Made by a program: the position numbers and the translations under genes. From Limnomonas spitsbergensis (lineage: Eukaryota; Chlorophyta; Chlorophyceae; Chlamydomonadales), in assembly GCA_037349105.1 (NCBI GenBank), contig JAYJMM010000095.1, positions 1,984,001 to 2,048,000 on the forward strand: a stretch of 64,000 nucleotides of DNA, given 5' to 3'. The notes under the pieces are model-generated. The model saw only the letters and a list, made by a program, of their open reading frames with translations, was not told where the DNA came from and made no database searches. How positions within the stretch are numbered: position 1 is the first letter of the stretch; every line of letters begins with the position of its first letter. Below are positions 1-10,900 of the stretch, piece by piece.

Positions 1-72
1 CGGGCAATGAATGCCTCATGGTCGCCCACCTGCAGCTGTTTCTCCCCATCGGAGAGACAAGATATGGCGTCA
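1..72 (-). CDS. Possible internal exon at window edge
   Basis: On the minus strand a pyrimidine-rich stretch ending in CAG at 73-75 is followed by an open reading that continues off the window edge. With one phase it reads DAISCLSDGEKQLQ and then meets a possible GTGGGC donor, or reads on through VGDHEAFIA. Nothing in it identifies a family. Its phase does not fit directly onto the candidate first exon at 1,151-1,327, so if both belong to one gene another exon must lie between them. Evidence is limited to a plausible acceptor and peptide composition. Confidence 0.25.
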
Positions 73-169
73 CTGAAAACGGGCGAGGCAAGTGCAAGGA
101 CCTGTGGGAGTGTGGGAGTAAAAGAGAAGGTAGATAAGAATAGGGGCAACAGCAATATTGACATAATGG

Positions 170-262
170 CTGAGCTACACTTCAGCTATACTTCAGCCTC
201 ATTCCAGCTACATTCCAGCTACACTCCAGCTACATTCCAGCAATATTCCAGCTACCTCCTAG
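170..262. repeat. Short degenerate tandem repeat, ~12 bp unit
   Basis: About seven imperfect copies of a unit close to CAGCTACATTC. It lies within a stretch where I see no convincing gene; the small ORF that crosses it is only repeat translation. Confidence 0.6.
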
Positions 263-1150
263 CCTCTGCGTCATAAACCTGACCCGAGGATTTCACAGGC
301 AAATGTTGAACATAGTGACCTATACCCGCAGCCATGATCAATGCCGTGTGGTTCCTTCAATTCATGCCCCTGTTGGATATGATTATTTTCCATTAATTGA
401 CCAGTATCCCACTGTCCCTACAGGCCCACAAGGCTTTGTTATAACTTACGACAACATGGAAATGAAAACATACAGCAAATAAATCGCATTTTCACCAGTG
501 TACATCAGTTTGTATTGCTTGCGCACCAGACCATTTTCAGAGTCAGCCACCACTGGGCCGATGAAGACCAAGCCCAGATGGCCCTACCGTCAGGAGCCTA
601 AGCTTCAGGGAGTAGTGCTGTACTAGGTACTCCAGGCATACATAGCCATAGACCATAAGGTATATAGCATAAGTGCTGTGGAAGCACTCTACACGACTAA
701 AAATGCCATGGTGCACCTGAGCAGGTGATGTAGGTGAGTAATAGTTTCCGGATGAATATGTCGAAGGTCGAGCGACTTGGTTCGATCCCCTAGACTAGGC
801 TGGCTCATTCCAGCAACACTTGCGCCAGCATGCGTTATGTTCCACACAATTGTGCACTTGTTGCTTTCACTTAAGTCACCAACTTAAGGTGCAGCCCAAG
901 GAATGCATGTCTGAGGCACCACACTCTCAAATTTAGGACGGTCCTACCTTGCTTGCCTGCCTGTGGACCAGCAACAAACAAGCAGAGCAACAAACATTAA
1001 GTCATGCGATTTTGCCCTCACTTCCGGCACACTCGCACAGAAGGAACCTGACAGCGGGAAACTTGAACACACCTTCCGTTGCTCATTTGAAAATAATCGC
1101 ATACAGCATTGAAAATTGATTGAGACTAGGTACAGTACATAATTTCATAC

Positions 1151-1327
1151 CTGACAGTGGACATGTAACATGCTCGGCATGCTAGACGATGCTTCGTTGT
1201 TGATGCAAAGGCGCAGATCGCTTGGGTGCTGCTCAGCAAAAGACTCCAGGAAAGTGTTCTTCTTCTGGGTCTTCTGGGCCTGAGTCCCGGTACTGGTACT
1301 TAATGCTGCTAGCTTATTTTTTGTCAT
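1151..1327 (-). CDS. Candidate first exon of an unrecognised minus-strand gene
   Basis: An ATG at 1,325-1,327 opens 59 codons that end exactly at a canonical CAG|GTATGA donor. The peptide starts MTKNKLAALSTSTG, has a Lys/Gln-rich stretch, then FLESFAEQHPSDLRL and a His/Cys-containing end (MLHVHCQ). The His-Cys end could be the start of a zinc-binding module, but no further exon with the matching phase could be placed before the window edge. The function is unknown. Between 73 and 1,150, and between 1,328 and 2,050, I see no other supportable gene. Confidence 0.35.
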
Positions 1328-2050
1328 TTTGATGATGCTTGAAATGGTGATACTTTATTCTGCGTTCACACGCTTTTGCTTGCTAAAACGCTCAAGCGCT
1401 TTTGTAACAAATTTATGTTCAGGCACAAGGTGAGCACTTGGTAATTAATATTGGGAAGAGATGCAGTGAAATACTCAAATACCGGTATAACAAGTGATAA
1501 AATGTCTGCCTTGTGCTGCTGCGTCGACATGAACCAGCGGGAAATGTCAGTCATTCGTATCAATGGAGGTTGTAGAAGTGGACTATATTTGATTGATTGA
1601 TTCGAAATTTAGAATACCGTAGAAAAATAATCACCGTAAGACATCAAATTGTGTCGCGTCATCGCGTCATCGCGTGCCGTACCGGTATGCACTTTTGCGC
1701 CTGTTAACGCTGCAGCTGTTTTATCGGCAGCTGTCAGCAGTGCTGTCTACATAAATGAATATCTGTTAGTGATGCGGCGGGGATTGCCTGAAAAAAATAT
1801 GGAAATCTGACCAAACCCGAAGAAGCTGCGAAGTCACGCGAGCTGTTCCCTTTCCCCAGGCGTTAAAAAACATCGGCCACTTTTCCACAAACCACAAAAC
1901 GGCAACCACACGTAGAAAGGGGTTGGGGTTAAAGCCTTGCAACCTAAACCCTGACCCCCCTGGCCAAATAAGGACCGGTCGGTACTCTGCGTCATGTATC
2001 TTTATTGTGAAGAGCGCCTGCGTGGCGCTTTGCCCGAGTGACGCTGGACG

Positions 2051-2960
2051 CTACGCGTCTTGCACACAAAGATGACCTGTAGCACCTTGCCACCTTGGGG
2101 TGTCCTTCAGAGCCACGGGGAATCTGGCCAGCAGCTTGCCAACTGGCGGGTTGGGGAACGCGATGACCTGCCCCTTCATGCGCCACTGCCCGATGGACTG
2201 GCCTTGCAGGTCGGGGAACAGAGCGAACAGGTAGCGGTACACGCAGGTGTTGCCCAGGATCCGCTCCTCGATCATAGACAGTGAAGCAAGCTGCAGCTCA
2301 GGGTCTGGACTCCTAGGGATGCTGCCTGTGTCCACCCGCACCAGAGATCCGTCTGGCACGCGTCCCTTGCTGAGGTGCCCGTGGCACTCCTCGCAGATGG
2401 TGATGTGCTTGCCTGTTACGGCCAGAGGCTGCAAGCAGTAGCCGCGGTGTTGCGTCTGCGCATCCCGTGGCAGCTCCTCTGTCTTGGGCACCCCAATTGC
2501 TGAAAGCAGAGCGAGATTGGGGATGTCCTTGATCAGCACAGTGCGCACAGAACACAGCTCCCGCATGCGAGAGCAGATGCCGCAGATCTTGGTCTCCATG
2601 TGCTGATCCATGCAGTTGCTCATCTTGCGAGCATCCTTGATGTCAGGTTTCCATACTGATGTTGCGCACGCACTGCTACGATGTCATACCTCTAAACGGC
2701 TAGAATAGCTGCGTCCTACAGGTGCAGTCACATTTTTCTTCTTCTGCCGCTTGCGCCAATGGGCACTGTCGATCCTGTGCTCGGCATCTGCCTCATCATC
2801 GTCATCCCTGCACGGCAGCATGGTCAGTAGTGAGTATTTTGCAGTGAAATGCGCGAGCACATGAGTCGTACCGTTGCTTCCGCTTCTGATCTCGAACAGC
2901 TTGTTTAGCAGCGGCAGCGGCGCGCTGCGCTGCTGTTCTTGCACGGGGCCTGAGTGGCAT
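2051..2960 (-). CDS. DUF6570 (Helitron-associated) domain protein, three exons
   Basis: Exons on the minus strand are 2960-2872, 2807-2690 and 2635-2051, giving about 263 residues with consistent phases. The N-terminus is Arg/Ala-rich (MPLRPRARTAAQRAAAAAKQ) and runs into a very acidic then very basic patch (DDDDEADAE, RKRQKKK). Exon 3 carries CGIC, a paired ICEEC, LVRVDTG, MIEERILGNTCVYRYL and GQVIAFPNP. This order (a CxxC, a CxxC before a His, 'EER..', 'G.V..FP') is typical of DUF6570, which usually sits upstream of the helicase-like N-terminal domain of Helitron transposases. No Rep or helicase motif follows, so this is either a truncated Helitron or a gene built from its N-terminal piece. 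The second intron is only 54 bp with an AAG acceptor and is the least certain part; if wrong, translation could start at 2,623. Confidence 0.62.
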
Positions 2961-3845
2961 GGAAGTATGGAACAGGTCACACACGTACGGATCAATCGAG
3001 GCACGGGCAGAAATGGGTTTGTTTGCTCCATTGTGCTCAGGATTTCACACGAACTACTACTGTCATGTTTCTTACTTGCCAAACATCAAACAAGGCGGTC
3101 TTCACTGCTGGCACGCTGCAATACCATGTCCGAAGTCTAAACGACAGCCTACTCCGCTTCTTAACAGTTGGAAGGGATCCGATTCCTTATCGCTTTGCGC
3201 TAGAAATTAATTGCATCAGTGCCGAGATGCGCTCGCAGTCGACCTTCGAAAAGTGCAGAAAGCCCCATACTTCAACTGAAAACGGGTAGCAATCCCTTTC
3301 CGTTCCTTCCTTTCAGGGCCCAATTCAGTCAGTCACTCGGGTATCAAGGGCAAGGGTTTTAGGGGTTGACCTACAACTCCACCATTTGGAGGGGATGTAC
3401 ATACGTATCACAGTGCTGTGCTTCCTTACGGTTCGTGAAATTACGGTTTGCGCTGACGATGCAATTTGCGCGCAATTTACCAGGACCGCCCAGAATGCAC
3501 CGCAATTACTGCAAGTTGCTTTCGGCGTAACCACTGACGAAACCCAGGTGACGGACCGCAAATGGGGTTTTCGGCTCGGAACCTACCCGCCAATTGACGA
3601 AAAGTCGAGACAAGTTAACGTGGAAGTTGTTCTGATCTTCACGATACCTTCCTATGAGTTGACGTACAACGAACTTAAATAGTCGCCGCCTTAAAAAAAA
3701 GGCCTCCCGCATCGGAAAAACATAGGGCAAAGCAGTCGGCGGCCGCCGCCAAAGCTTGGGCGCTAATTAGAAAGCTTAAAAACCAGCAACAAACGTAAGT
3801 ATGCAATCATCATTGTGTGCGTTTTAAAAAGCGCTCCAAGCGCGA
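2961..3845. other. No gene recognised
   Basis: Both strands have only short overlapping ORFs without splice-site support or recognisable motifs. Composition becomes organelle-like and A/T-rich toward 3,670-3,840, which may be the left edge of the mitochondrial insertion. Confidence 0.4.
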
Positions 3846-3849
3846 AGCG

Positions 3850-3958
3850 AAAAAGGGGGGGGGGGCTGCAAAGCATGCCCCCCCCCCCCCTGCAAAGCAG
3901 GGTCCCCCCCCCTGCAAAGCAGGGTCCCCCCCCAGCAAAGCAGGGTCCCCCCCCTTGT
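3850..3958. repeat. C-run array with CTGCAAAGCAG palindromes
   Basis: Four to five units of 18-20 bp, each a run of 7-10 C joined to the short inverted repeat CTGCAAAGCAG. The array lies immediately left of the nad1 fragment. Confidence 0.8.
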
Positions 3959-4023
3959 AAAACTCCCCATGCCAAAAGTGTTAATTAATTTAGAATACAG
4001 TAACCCCCCCCCAAAAAATAAAA

Positions 4024-4227
4024 ATGGTTATTTTATGCATCTTAACAATTACAGTTCCTGTTTTATTAAGCGTCGCTTTCTTTACGCTGGCAGAAAGGCA
4101 AATAATGGCATCAATGCAGCGAAGATTTGGTCCTCATGTTAGTGGTTTTGGTGGTATTCTGCAACCTTTTATCGACGGCATGAAACTTGGGGTAAAAGAG
4201 CCTCTTTTACCCTCATTAAGTTCATAA
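4024..4227 (+). pseudogene. nad1: Mitochondrial nad1 5' fragment (NUMT)
   Basis: The reading starts at ATG 4,024 and gives the first 67 residues of NADH dehydrogenase subunit 1, a membrane subunit of respiratory complex I. Diagnostic pieces are the hydrophobic first helix, [37 protein letters not shown] and LLPS. The family is normally over 300 residues, so only the beginning is present. It stops a few residues after KEPLLPS, where the sequence changes to intron-like DNA. Because nuclear spliced genes lie on both sides, I read it as mitochondrial DNA inserted in the nucleus. A contig join between organelle and nuclear reads is the alternative. Confidence 0.85.
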
Positions 4228-4500
4228 AGGGCGCCAAGCAGAGCAATACCGATTTTTCTCTAAAGCGTGTAGCGGCCCTACACCTACGGTGGTGGAGCCG
4301 CGGCGTAACTCCTCGGGCTCAATTTGGGTCCCAGACGGTAAGGGCTGCGCCCATTACCGTCTGTTTCACAAATTGAGCTCTTGGAGCAACTTCGCCCTAT
4401 GCGTCTTTAAAGAGTTGGAGGGGTCCCCAAAGAAGCGGAGCCCCCTTTGGGGGCCACGCTTCTTGGGGGACCCCTCCAACTCTTTAAAGACGCAAAAAGC
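4228..4500. repeat. GC-rich palindromic organelle-type repeats
   Basis: Contains GGTCCCAGACGG elements and a large inverted repeat. The arm beginning CGTCTTTAAAGAGTTGGAGG near 4,400 is answered by the reverse complement ending near 4,492, around a CCCCTTTGGGGG loop. Such GC clusters are common in intergenic DNA and introns of chlorophycean mitochondria and plastids. Confidence 0.75.
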
Positions 4501-4519
4501 GGGACGCTTGGACGTAAAA

Positions 4520-4870
4520 ATGAATAGTTTATTACAAAATGCAAACAACTTTAGTTGTAGTAGTAGTAAGACAATCAGCCTGGGTTTCTCTTCAGAAACC
4601 CATCAGAGACTAAACGTTGAACGCGATTTTATAGAGTGGTTAGTGGGTTTTACGGATGGTGATGGTTGTTTTAGTATAACAAAATCGAATGTAAACAATT
4701 CTTATAAATTTTCGTTTAAAATAGGTCAAAGTGTATATAATGGTAGAATTTTACACTATATAAAAAAAACTTAGGCTATGGTTCTATAACCAAATCAGGA
4801 GTTAAAAACACTATGTCAAGAACAGGTATCAAAGGAACATCTATAATGTTACAATATCGCATTTGTGATA
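4520..4870 (+). pseudogene. LAGLIDADG homing endonuclease fragment, frameshifted
   Basis: From ATG 4,520 the reading gives about 85 residues. FIEWLVGFTDGDGCFSI is the first LAGLIDADG helix plus its catalytic-acid segment, followed by SYKFSFKIGQ. These enzymes spread group I introns by cutting intron-less alleles. At the eight-A run at 4,762-4,769 the frame is lost. A shift to another frame restores a plausible continuation (LGYGSITKSG, then MLQYRI) up to a G run at about 4,870, where the similarity ends. The second half of the enzyme is missing, so the ORF is dead. Its place directly after the truncated nad1 exon suggests it was carried by an intron of nad1. Confidence 0.8.
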
Positions 4871-5480
4871 GGGGGGGCAACTTTACCCCGATAATTCTCT
4901 AAAGCACCTCCACCGCCTGGGATCCAAATTGCGCTCTTTGCGTCTTTAGAGAATTGGCGGGGCAAAGTAGCAATTCCAATTCTCTAAAGACGCATAGGGC
5001 GGGCCGCTCCTTTTTTTTTAGCCTCTCACACTTGTGTGAGAGGGCCCACCTCGGCCCTCCACCTTCGGTGGAGGAGCCGCGGCGTAACCTCCTCGAGCTC
5101 TAAAGTGCGAAGCAGCCCGCCCGGACAATCAGCGTACCGTGGCGGATCCCGCTTAGCGCTTTAGAGAATCATCGGGATTACTCTGCTTGAGTGCCCAGAG
5201 GGCACCTGAGTAATCCCTATGATTATCAAAAGCGTGGTGCGTCACAATTAGGGTCCCAGACGGTATGGGGCCCCAATAATTAAATTTGGGTCCCAGGACG
5301 GTGCGTCTTTAGAAAATTGGAGAGGCAAAGGAGCCCCCTTTAGGGGGTCACTTCGCCTCTCCAATTCTCTAAAGACGCACCGCGTCTGGGACCCAAATTT
5401 AATTCTGGGGGCAGCGCCTCTACGATGTGCAACTTCACACCTTCGAAAATGTATGACTGGTGTCCCCAAAAGCCCCAAAA
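4871..5480. repeat. Palindromic GC clusters, right part of the mitochondrial insertion
   Basis: Several long hairpins built from shared modules. Arms containing GTCTTTAGAGAATTGG occur in both orientations at about 4,937-4,995 and 5,306-5,378, and GGGTCCCAGACGG and its complement occur around 5,250-5,400. No coding region is visible. Confidence 0.75.
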
Positions 5481-6125
5481 TCCACTATAACGTGCTTGCG
5501 GTCTAGATTACAGCTCGCTCTTAATTGCGTGTAAGCTTTTGCCTTACTTGCGCACAATTACGTGTTACACCGCAATCGACCGTAATTACTTACGCTAAAA
5601 AACGGATTACGGCGTAATCGCACAGCACATTCAGCACCTTTGGCTCCTCCATGATATCAACTGCAGAGTTTTAATTCTTTCAGTCTCGGCAATGGAGGCC
5701 AATGACTTTTACCTCGGGGCCCTCCTCAATGGAAGTTTTGGCCGCGTGAGCATCATTGATCTGAGTGGTTGGGAGAATGGGGAAATAAAGGCGTGAAGGG
5801 AAAGAAAAAAATAGGAGAAGAACTTGGAGGAGGGAAAAAAAACCCACCCGCCCCAGAAAGGAAGAGCAGTCAGAATGTTCCCCAGCCCCTCCTGTGCCAG
5901 TCGAAACTGAAGCAAGAGGGAAGTGAAAGCAAATAAAGACCGAACCAGAAAATATGACGCCCCCCTCACACACACAAAAGGAAGAAAATAAATAAGCCTG
6001 AGTGGAGGTCAATGACGTAAGACCTCTGGGCGCTACAGAATAGGCCAGCCTGATTGGAGGTTAATGAGGAGGTGATATCCAGTGTAGTCACAAACGCCAC
6101 CTGCAGAATTTTAGTCCATGGGTGC
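5481..6125. other. No confident gene; one possible minus-strand exon
   Basis: On the minus strand a CAG acceptor at 5,760-5,762 and a GAG|GTAAAA donor at 5,711 bound a 48-bp open piece (5,759-5,712) reading INDAHAAKTSIEEGPE. Similar short sequence recurs near 6,000 and 6,050. I cannot connect it to other exons, so I leave it as a candidate only. Confidence 0.25.
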
Positions 6126-6129
6126 CACG

Positions 6130-6750
6130 GGACGCAAATGGCCGATAAAGGTATGGGGGTCTAAGACATCAAACCGCGATGTTATTCCTTGCCGTCTGCT
6201 GTGTCCACCTCGAGCTGACCTGCCCGCAGCCACATGTGGTCCACTTGGGGCCTAACCGAAGGTCTGTGTACACAGGCTTTCTGTATTACCAACCAGGCAT
6301 TTGGGCGCCGTCGCGGTCGAGCCTTTTTTATCAAGGCCCAGGGGTGTCACGTGCGTCCTTAACAAGCATGGGGACATGCACCCGCAAGCAGCTGCTGCAG
6401 CTGCCCACCAGGATATACCGGAGTCACATGTAGGCTATTCAAGGTAGAGAGGCGCCTCTGGCTGCCGCGTTGCATCGTGTTCGCCGTGTGGCCGCCAGGG
6501 AGCGTTTCAGGCATCATCTGCCCATGCGCATCCGCTAGCGGCTGTCTATGCAGCACCTGCAGCAAAATACAAAGATGTGGTATGGGCCACCGGTCACCTC
6601 CGGGCGCAACACTGCCTCCGGAGAAGGATGCAGTCCAGCCTACTTCAGCACTTGCTCCAGGCTGCGGGGCGGGTGTCACGCTGCTGACTGCTGCATCTTC
6701 CTCCAGTGTCGACCTTGCTGATCGCGCCGAGCCGTAGCCTTCATTTCGTG
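6130..6750 (+). mobile_element. Decayed non-LTR retroelement 3' piece (copy A)
   Basis: The segment at 6,500-6,690 matches the segment at 21,075-21,240: both translate to 'FRHHLP..IR', 'VYAAPAA', 'HCL..RMQS' and 'LQHLLQAAG'. This copy has an internal stop after 'MRIR' and a changed frame further on, so it is inactive. About 150 bp upstream it has a 'GGCCCAGGGGTGT' element like the GGCCCAGAGGTGT motif repeated at 20.9-22.5 kb. No reverse transcriptase core is left. Confidence 0.5.
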
Positions 6751-6759
6751 CACACCCTA

Positions 6760-7990
6760 ACACACTCCCCCTTACTAGTGCTGCTCCTTGCCTGCACTCG
6801 CGGTAGGCTGAAACCAGGCGCGGTAGGCGGCCGCAGACCTATGCTCCATGGCTGGGTCTCTGGGATCCTCAACGCCAGTTACCTCCAGCTGCGCCCTCTA
6901 TAGTAGGCAGCGTCCACTAGCGCCAGCACCTCTATTACAGGGGTAGAGGCTGAAGAGCGGTCGCTGACTGACTCAGTTTAGGGATGGCTGCTCCCTGCTC
7001 CAGGTTCTCCAAGGCACCAAGCTGGTTGTGATCTGAATGGGTCCCATTTTGGAGTCCCACGTTGACCCTGCTTTAAATGGTGCCCATATCCAGGTTTGTG
7101 AAACCATTGTAAATTCTGTACTCATCAGGTTGTGTATGTGGGTGTACGAGTGACTAGCTTATACCACCTATAGCAGTACAAAAAAATTACTGCCCGGGGC
7201 TGAACATGAGTACACACAGAGAATCTCATGATCCACAACCAAATATAAGAAAGGAGGGAATAATTATATAAATGTCATTGAACCTCTGACAAACTTACCT
7301 CTGAACTTTCGCCCTCCCGCAAACATTTAGAGTTGTAGCCAGTTGCTTACAAAACCTACTTCGCCCGCACTGCTTTCGCTTCTCGTGCAAGCCCATGTCC
7401 ATGTCGAGATCGTTGCTCCAGCCATGGCCCATTCACTCATGCCACAGCTTCTGCTTCTGCCTGTACCTGTGTCCCTCTGGATCCGTCCCAGCGACCGCTT
7501 ACATATTTACATAACATGAAATACCCTGCTTAAAGATCAACATTGAAGACACAGCGAACGAAAGTCGTCGCGCTGCCAAAACAGTCATACTTCCGTATTT
7601 CCTCACTTGTGTGAACACTTTCTGTCGGCCAGAGCCACCCCTGACCGAATCACAGCTGAGCGACTGAACCCCAACTCAGATAAATATAATTGCAGCTACA
7701 TAAAGCTCATTGCAGAGCATCCGCTGTGCACTCTCCCGCTGGCAGCAAGGGGGGCACACTCGGGTGTACGACAGCGGCGCCAGTCGGCTCTTCCACTGCA
7801 TCAAACACGCGCACGACGCAGCTATTATTCAAAAGCGTCATCCAACTTCACTTACAATTCTCTCGCCAAAAGCCACACGGCCTGCACGCGCATACCCAGC
7901 GAACATCACACCGGCGCTGCCCGACCAGCCCATCGGCGCAGATCGCCCTCACCTTAGCTCTTCTGGCTCCCATCTAGAAAGCCGTTGGCC
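6760..7990. other. No gene recognised; upstream region of RCL1
   Basis: Short overlapping ORFs only, without splice support. The last few hundred bases should hold the RCL1 promoter and 5' UTR; no clear TATA box is visible. Confidence 0.4.
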
Positions 7991-10900
7991 ATGTCCAATA
8001 CGCTCAAGCTGAAGGGCTGCGTCGCGTTCCGGCAACGTCTGTTGTGTGCAACGTTGGCAGGCCGCCCCGTCCGTATTGACGACATCCGGTCAGTGAGGAT
8101 GGGTTGCATGCGGGCATGGGATTGGTGGGCTTCTGGGTGTCGGTGGGAAACGTTTAAGCGGCATGCGCATGGTTCATTTGAAGAGGGGCAGGTGGACTGG
8201 AGGGAGGACGAGGGTCGTGGTTCAGAAGGCCATGCTGTTAAGTAGGGGGGGGGGGCACCGGGGCCCCTGGCTCTTTAAGGGAGGCTTAATGGTACTCTGG
8301 GTGGATGGCGAGGACAATGCTGCCGGTGGGGAAGCAGGGGACGGTCACACTTGGTGCAATTGGGCCACCTGTCACACTTTTTCTGGGGGTTACACTGATA
8401 TATTACAGGATGAGGTCTTGGGCGGTTGTTCACACTTTTGTTTCATTCCCAATCGAATATTATTTATGGCTGCCCTGCCCGTCCCCTCTGCTTGCATGCA
8501 TGGGGCAACAGCGTACGAACTGCATTTATGCTTCTATGCTGCATGCATCAACAGAAACTACATGATCTGCTTGCATACTTTTCATTTGGCTGCATGGAGC
8601 AATAGTGCATTAGCCACACATCTACATGGTTAGCTGTCAAGCTGCAGACACTTCCGGAGACCGCATGAGCCGCATGCATGCTTTGTAGCCATAAGCAGAG
8701 GAGAGTGTATGCGATGCCGGTCCGCACCTGATGCTTTGCCAGTAGGGCTTCCTGAGAGCATATTTCACTAGTGAGTGTAATTCTATCTGGACACGGCATG
8801 GAAGGGTCATGGACCCTGTTGAGTACAGCAGGTTGGATTCTTGGAGTTTTGTTTATGTGGATGATTTCCTGACCTCTAAACCCTCAACCCCCAAGCCATA
8901 TTCCATTTCGCTGTTTTTTTGCTAATTTTGCAGCAAGCATTGAGGATCCATGATTTGGGTGGGCCAAGCCGACATGCCCTGGCCAAGATGCCCTGGCCAA
9001 CATAACCTGTTGGCCTTCACACCTAGACGGACAAGACCTTGGCACGCCCAGGCCAGGTCTGGGACTGGGATTAGAAAAGGACATCATTGGGGGGGAGGGT
9101 GTCCTGGCAAAGCTCATGATGGCCCTACACCTGGACACTGTAGACAGATGGGTCGTGGATTGTTTTGATGTGAATGCCGGCAGGTGTGTGGGGAAATGTA
9201 ACCTCCTTACTGTGTGAGGAGGCTGCTGGAATAACATGGTCCATGCTCTACCCAGTTACCTTTGTCATGCCAGTTGCGTGATACTCCTGCCCACTTGCCC
9301 TGCGCAGCGCTGACGATGAGAACCCAGGCCTAAGAGATTTCGAGGCGTCATTTCTGCGGCTGCTGGAGAAGATCACAAACGGCTGCAAGATTGAGATCAA
9401 TGAGACTGGTGAGTAACGTGCCCACATGCACCTTGAGCCCTATGCACCTTGAGCCCCATGCACCTTGGGCCCCATGCACTAATGCACAATGTGCCATCCA
9501 TGCCCCTCCGCCTCCGTACGTTCCCCTGCACGCACCTCTTGCCCTCCCCATTGACCCAAACTGGATTCAAATAATTGCTCCCCTCCGCTCCAATGTACCA
9601 CCTCCAGACTCAGCCTCTGTTTGAGGATGCATCAGATTTCTTAGTCCCCAATTTGTTTGCCAAAATTGTGTTTCCGCGGCCTGGCTTGGACGTTCCTCCA
9701 CTGGGCTGATGGAATCTCCAGATTCACACAATTTAATCGCCAATTTCAAACTCGGATTCCCGTGGGCTGCAGGCTCTTTCCTCCAATACACGCGCCTGGG
9801 CTGATCAAACTCCTTTGACCCTTCCAACTTTTCCCGCACAAATCAAATCTCATTTCCCCTGTCCCTGCAGGAACGTCCCTCCGCTATAGACCTGGCCTCA
9901 TCGTGGGTGGCTCGATTGAGCATGAGTGCTGCACATCCAGGAGTGTCGGGTACTTCTTGGAGCCTCTGGCCATCCTCGGGCTGTTTGGGAAGAAGGTGGG
10001 TGGGAGGTGGGGAGGAGGAGGGAGGAAGGGGGGGGGGGCTTGTGGAGGGAAGCTGAATGGAAGGAGGTGGGGCAAGAGGCATGGGAGGAGGGGGGGAGAG
10101 GAGTGGAGGCAGGGGAAGAGAGGAGGCAGGTGTTTGGGGATGGATGGTGAGAGTCGTGAGGCAAGAGATGGGGGGGGGGGGGGGGGGAGGGGTCCAGAGA
10201 TGGGGGGAGTAGAGGTGGAGGAAATAGAGGTGGGGGGGGTAGAGGTGGGGGTGGGGTGATGGAAGGGTGAAAGCCTGTGCAAGGTGTAGGGTTGGGGGGT
10301 GTCAAATAGTTGAGGGGAAGGGTAGAGGAATTAGGAGCCCTTGACACAACCTATTGAGATTTAAGTCTGAAAGGTTGGGTGGGGAAGGCTAGGGGATGAT
10401 GCCGCCTTGGTTTCCGTTTGATTGCCATAACACAGATGTTGTCTGTGACTTAAAAGAGGCAACTTGCCAGCAGGAACTGATGGGTAGCTGACAGGCAGCT
10501 GGCCAATAGCTATGAGGTAGCTGACCATGGTTTGAATCCAGAGCAGAGGCCAGCCGAAGGTCAGCTAAATAGCTGCCAGAGGACAGCAGAAACGAATGTG
10601 GCTGGCATTGGGTGATAGTCGCTTATCGTGAATGGAAGGCGGTTATGGTGTATAGCTGAAAGACAATGGCCGAAGGAAAATAGCTGACATCCTGAGGCTC
10701 TCTTTCCCCCCTGTCTCTCCCCCGACCCTCCTCCAAAAAACCTGCCCCATCGTTCTTCAATCCACACCTTATCCAACCTATTCCACTTTTTCCTTCTCCC
10801 CTTTTCTCTCAGCCACTTTCCATCACTCTTCGGGGTGTGACCAATGATCAATCAGACCCAGGTGTGGACGTCTTCAGGACAGTCACACTTCCGCTGCTGC

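Noticed and set aside
770..795. tRNA B-box-like GGTTCGATCCC
   Set aside because: No matching A-box, anticodon stem or acceptor stem could be folded around it.
3506..3730. 74-codon ORF on the minus strand left of nad1
   Set aside because: No recognised motif, no hydrophobic or domain pattern, and composition typical of non-coding flank.
9884..10347. Pro/Ser-rich and Gly-rich ORFs near 10 kb
   Set aside because: They lie in the purine-rich RCL1 intron 3 and have no motif or splice support.
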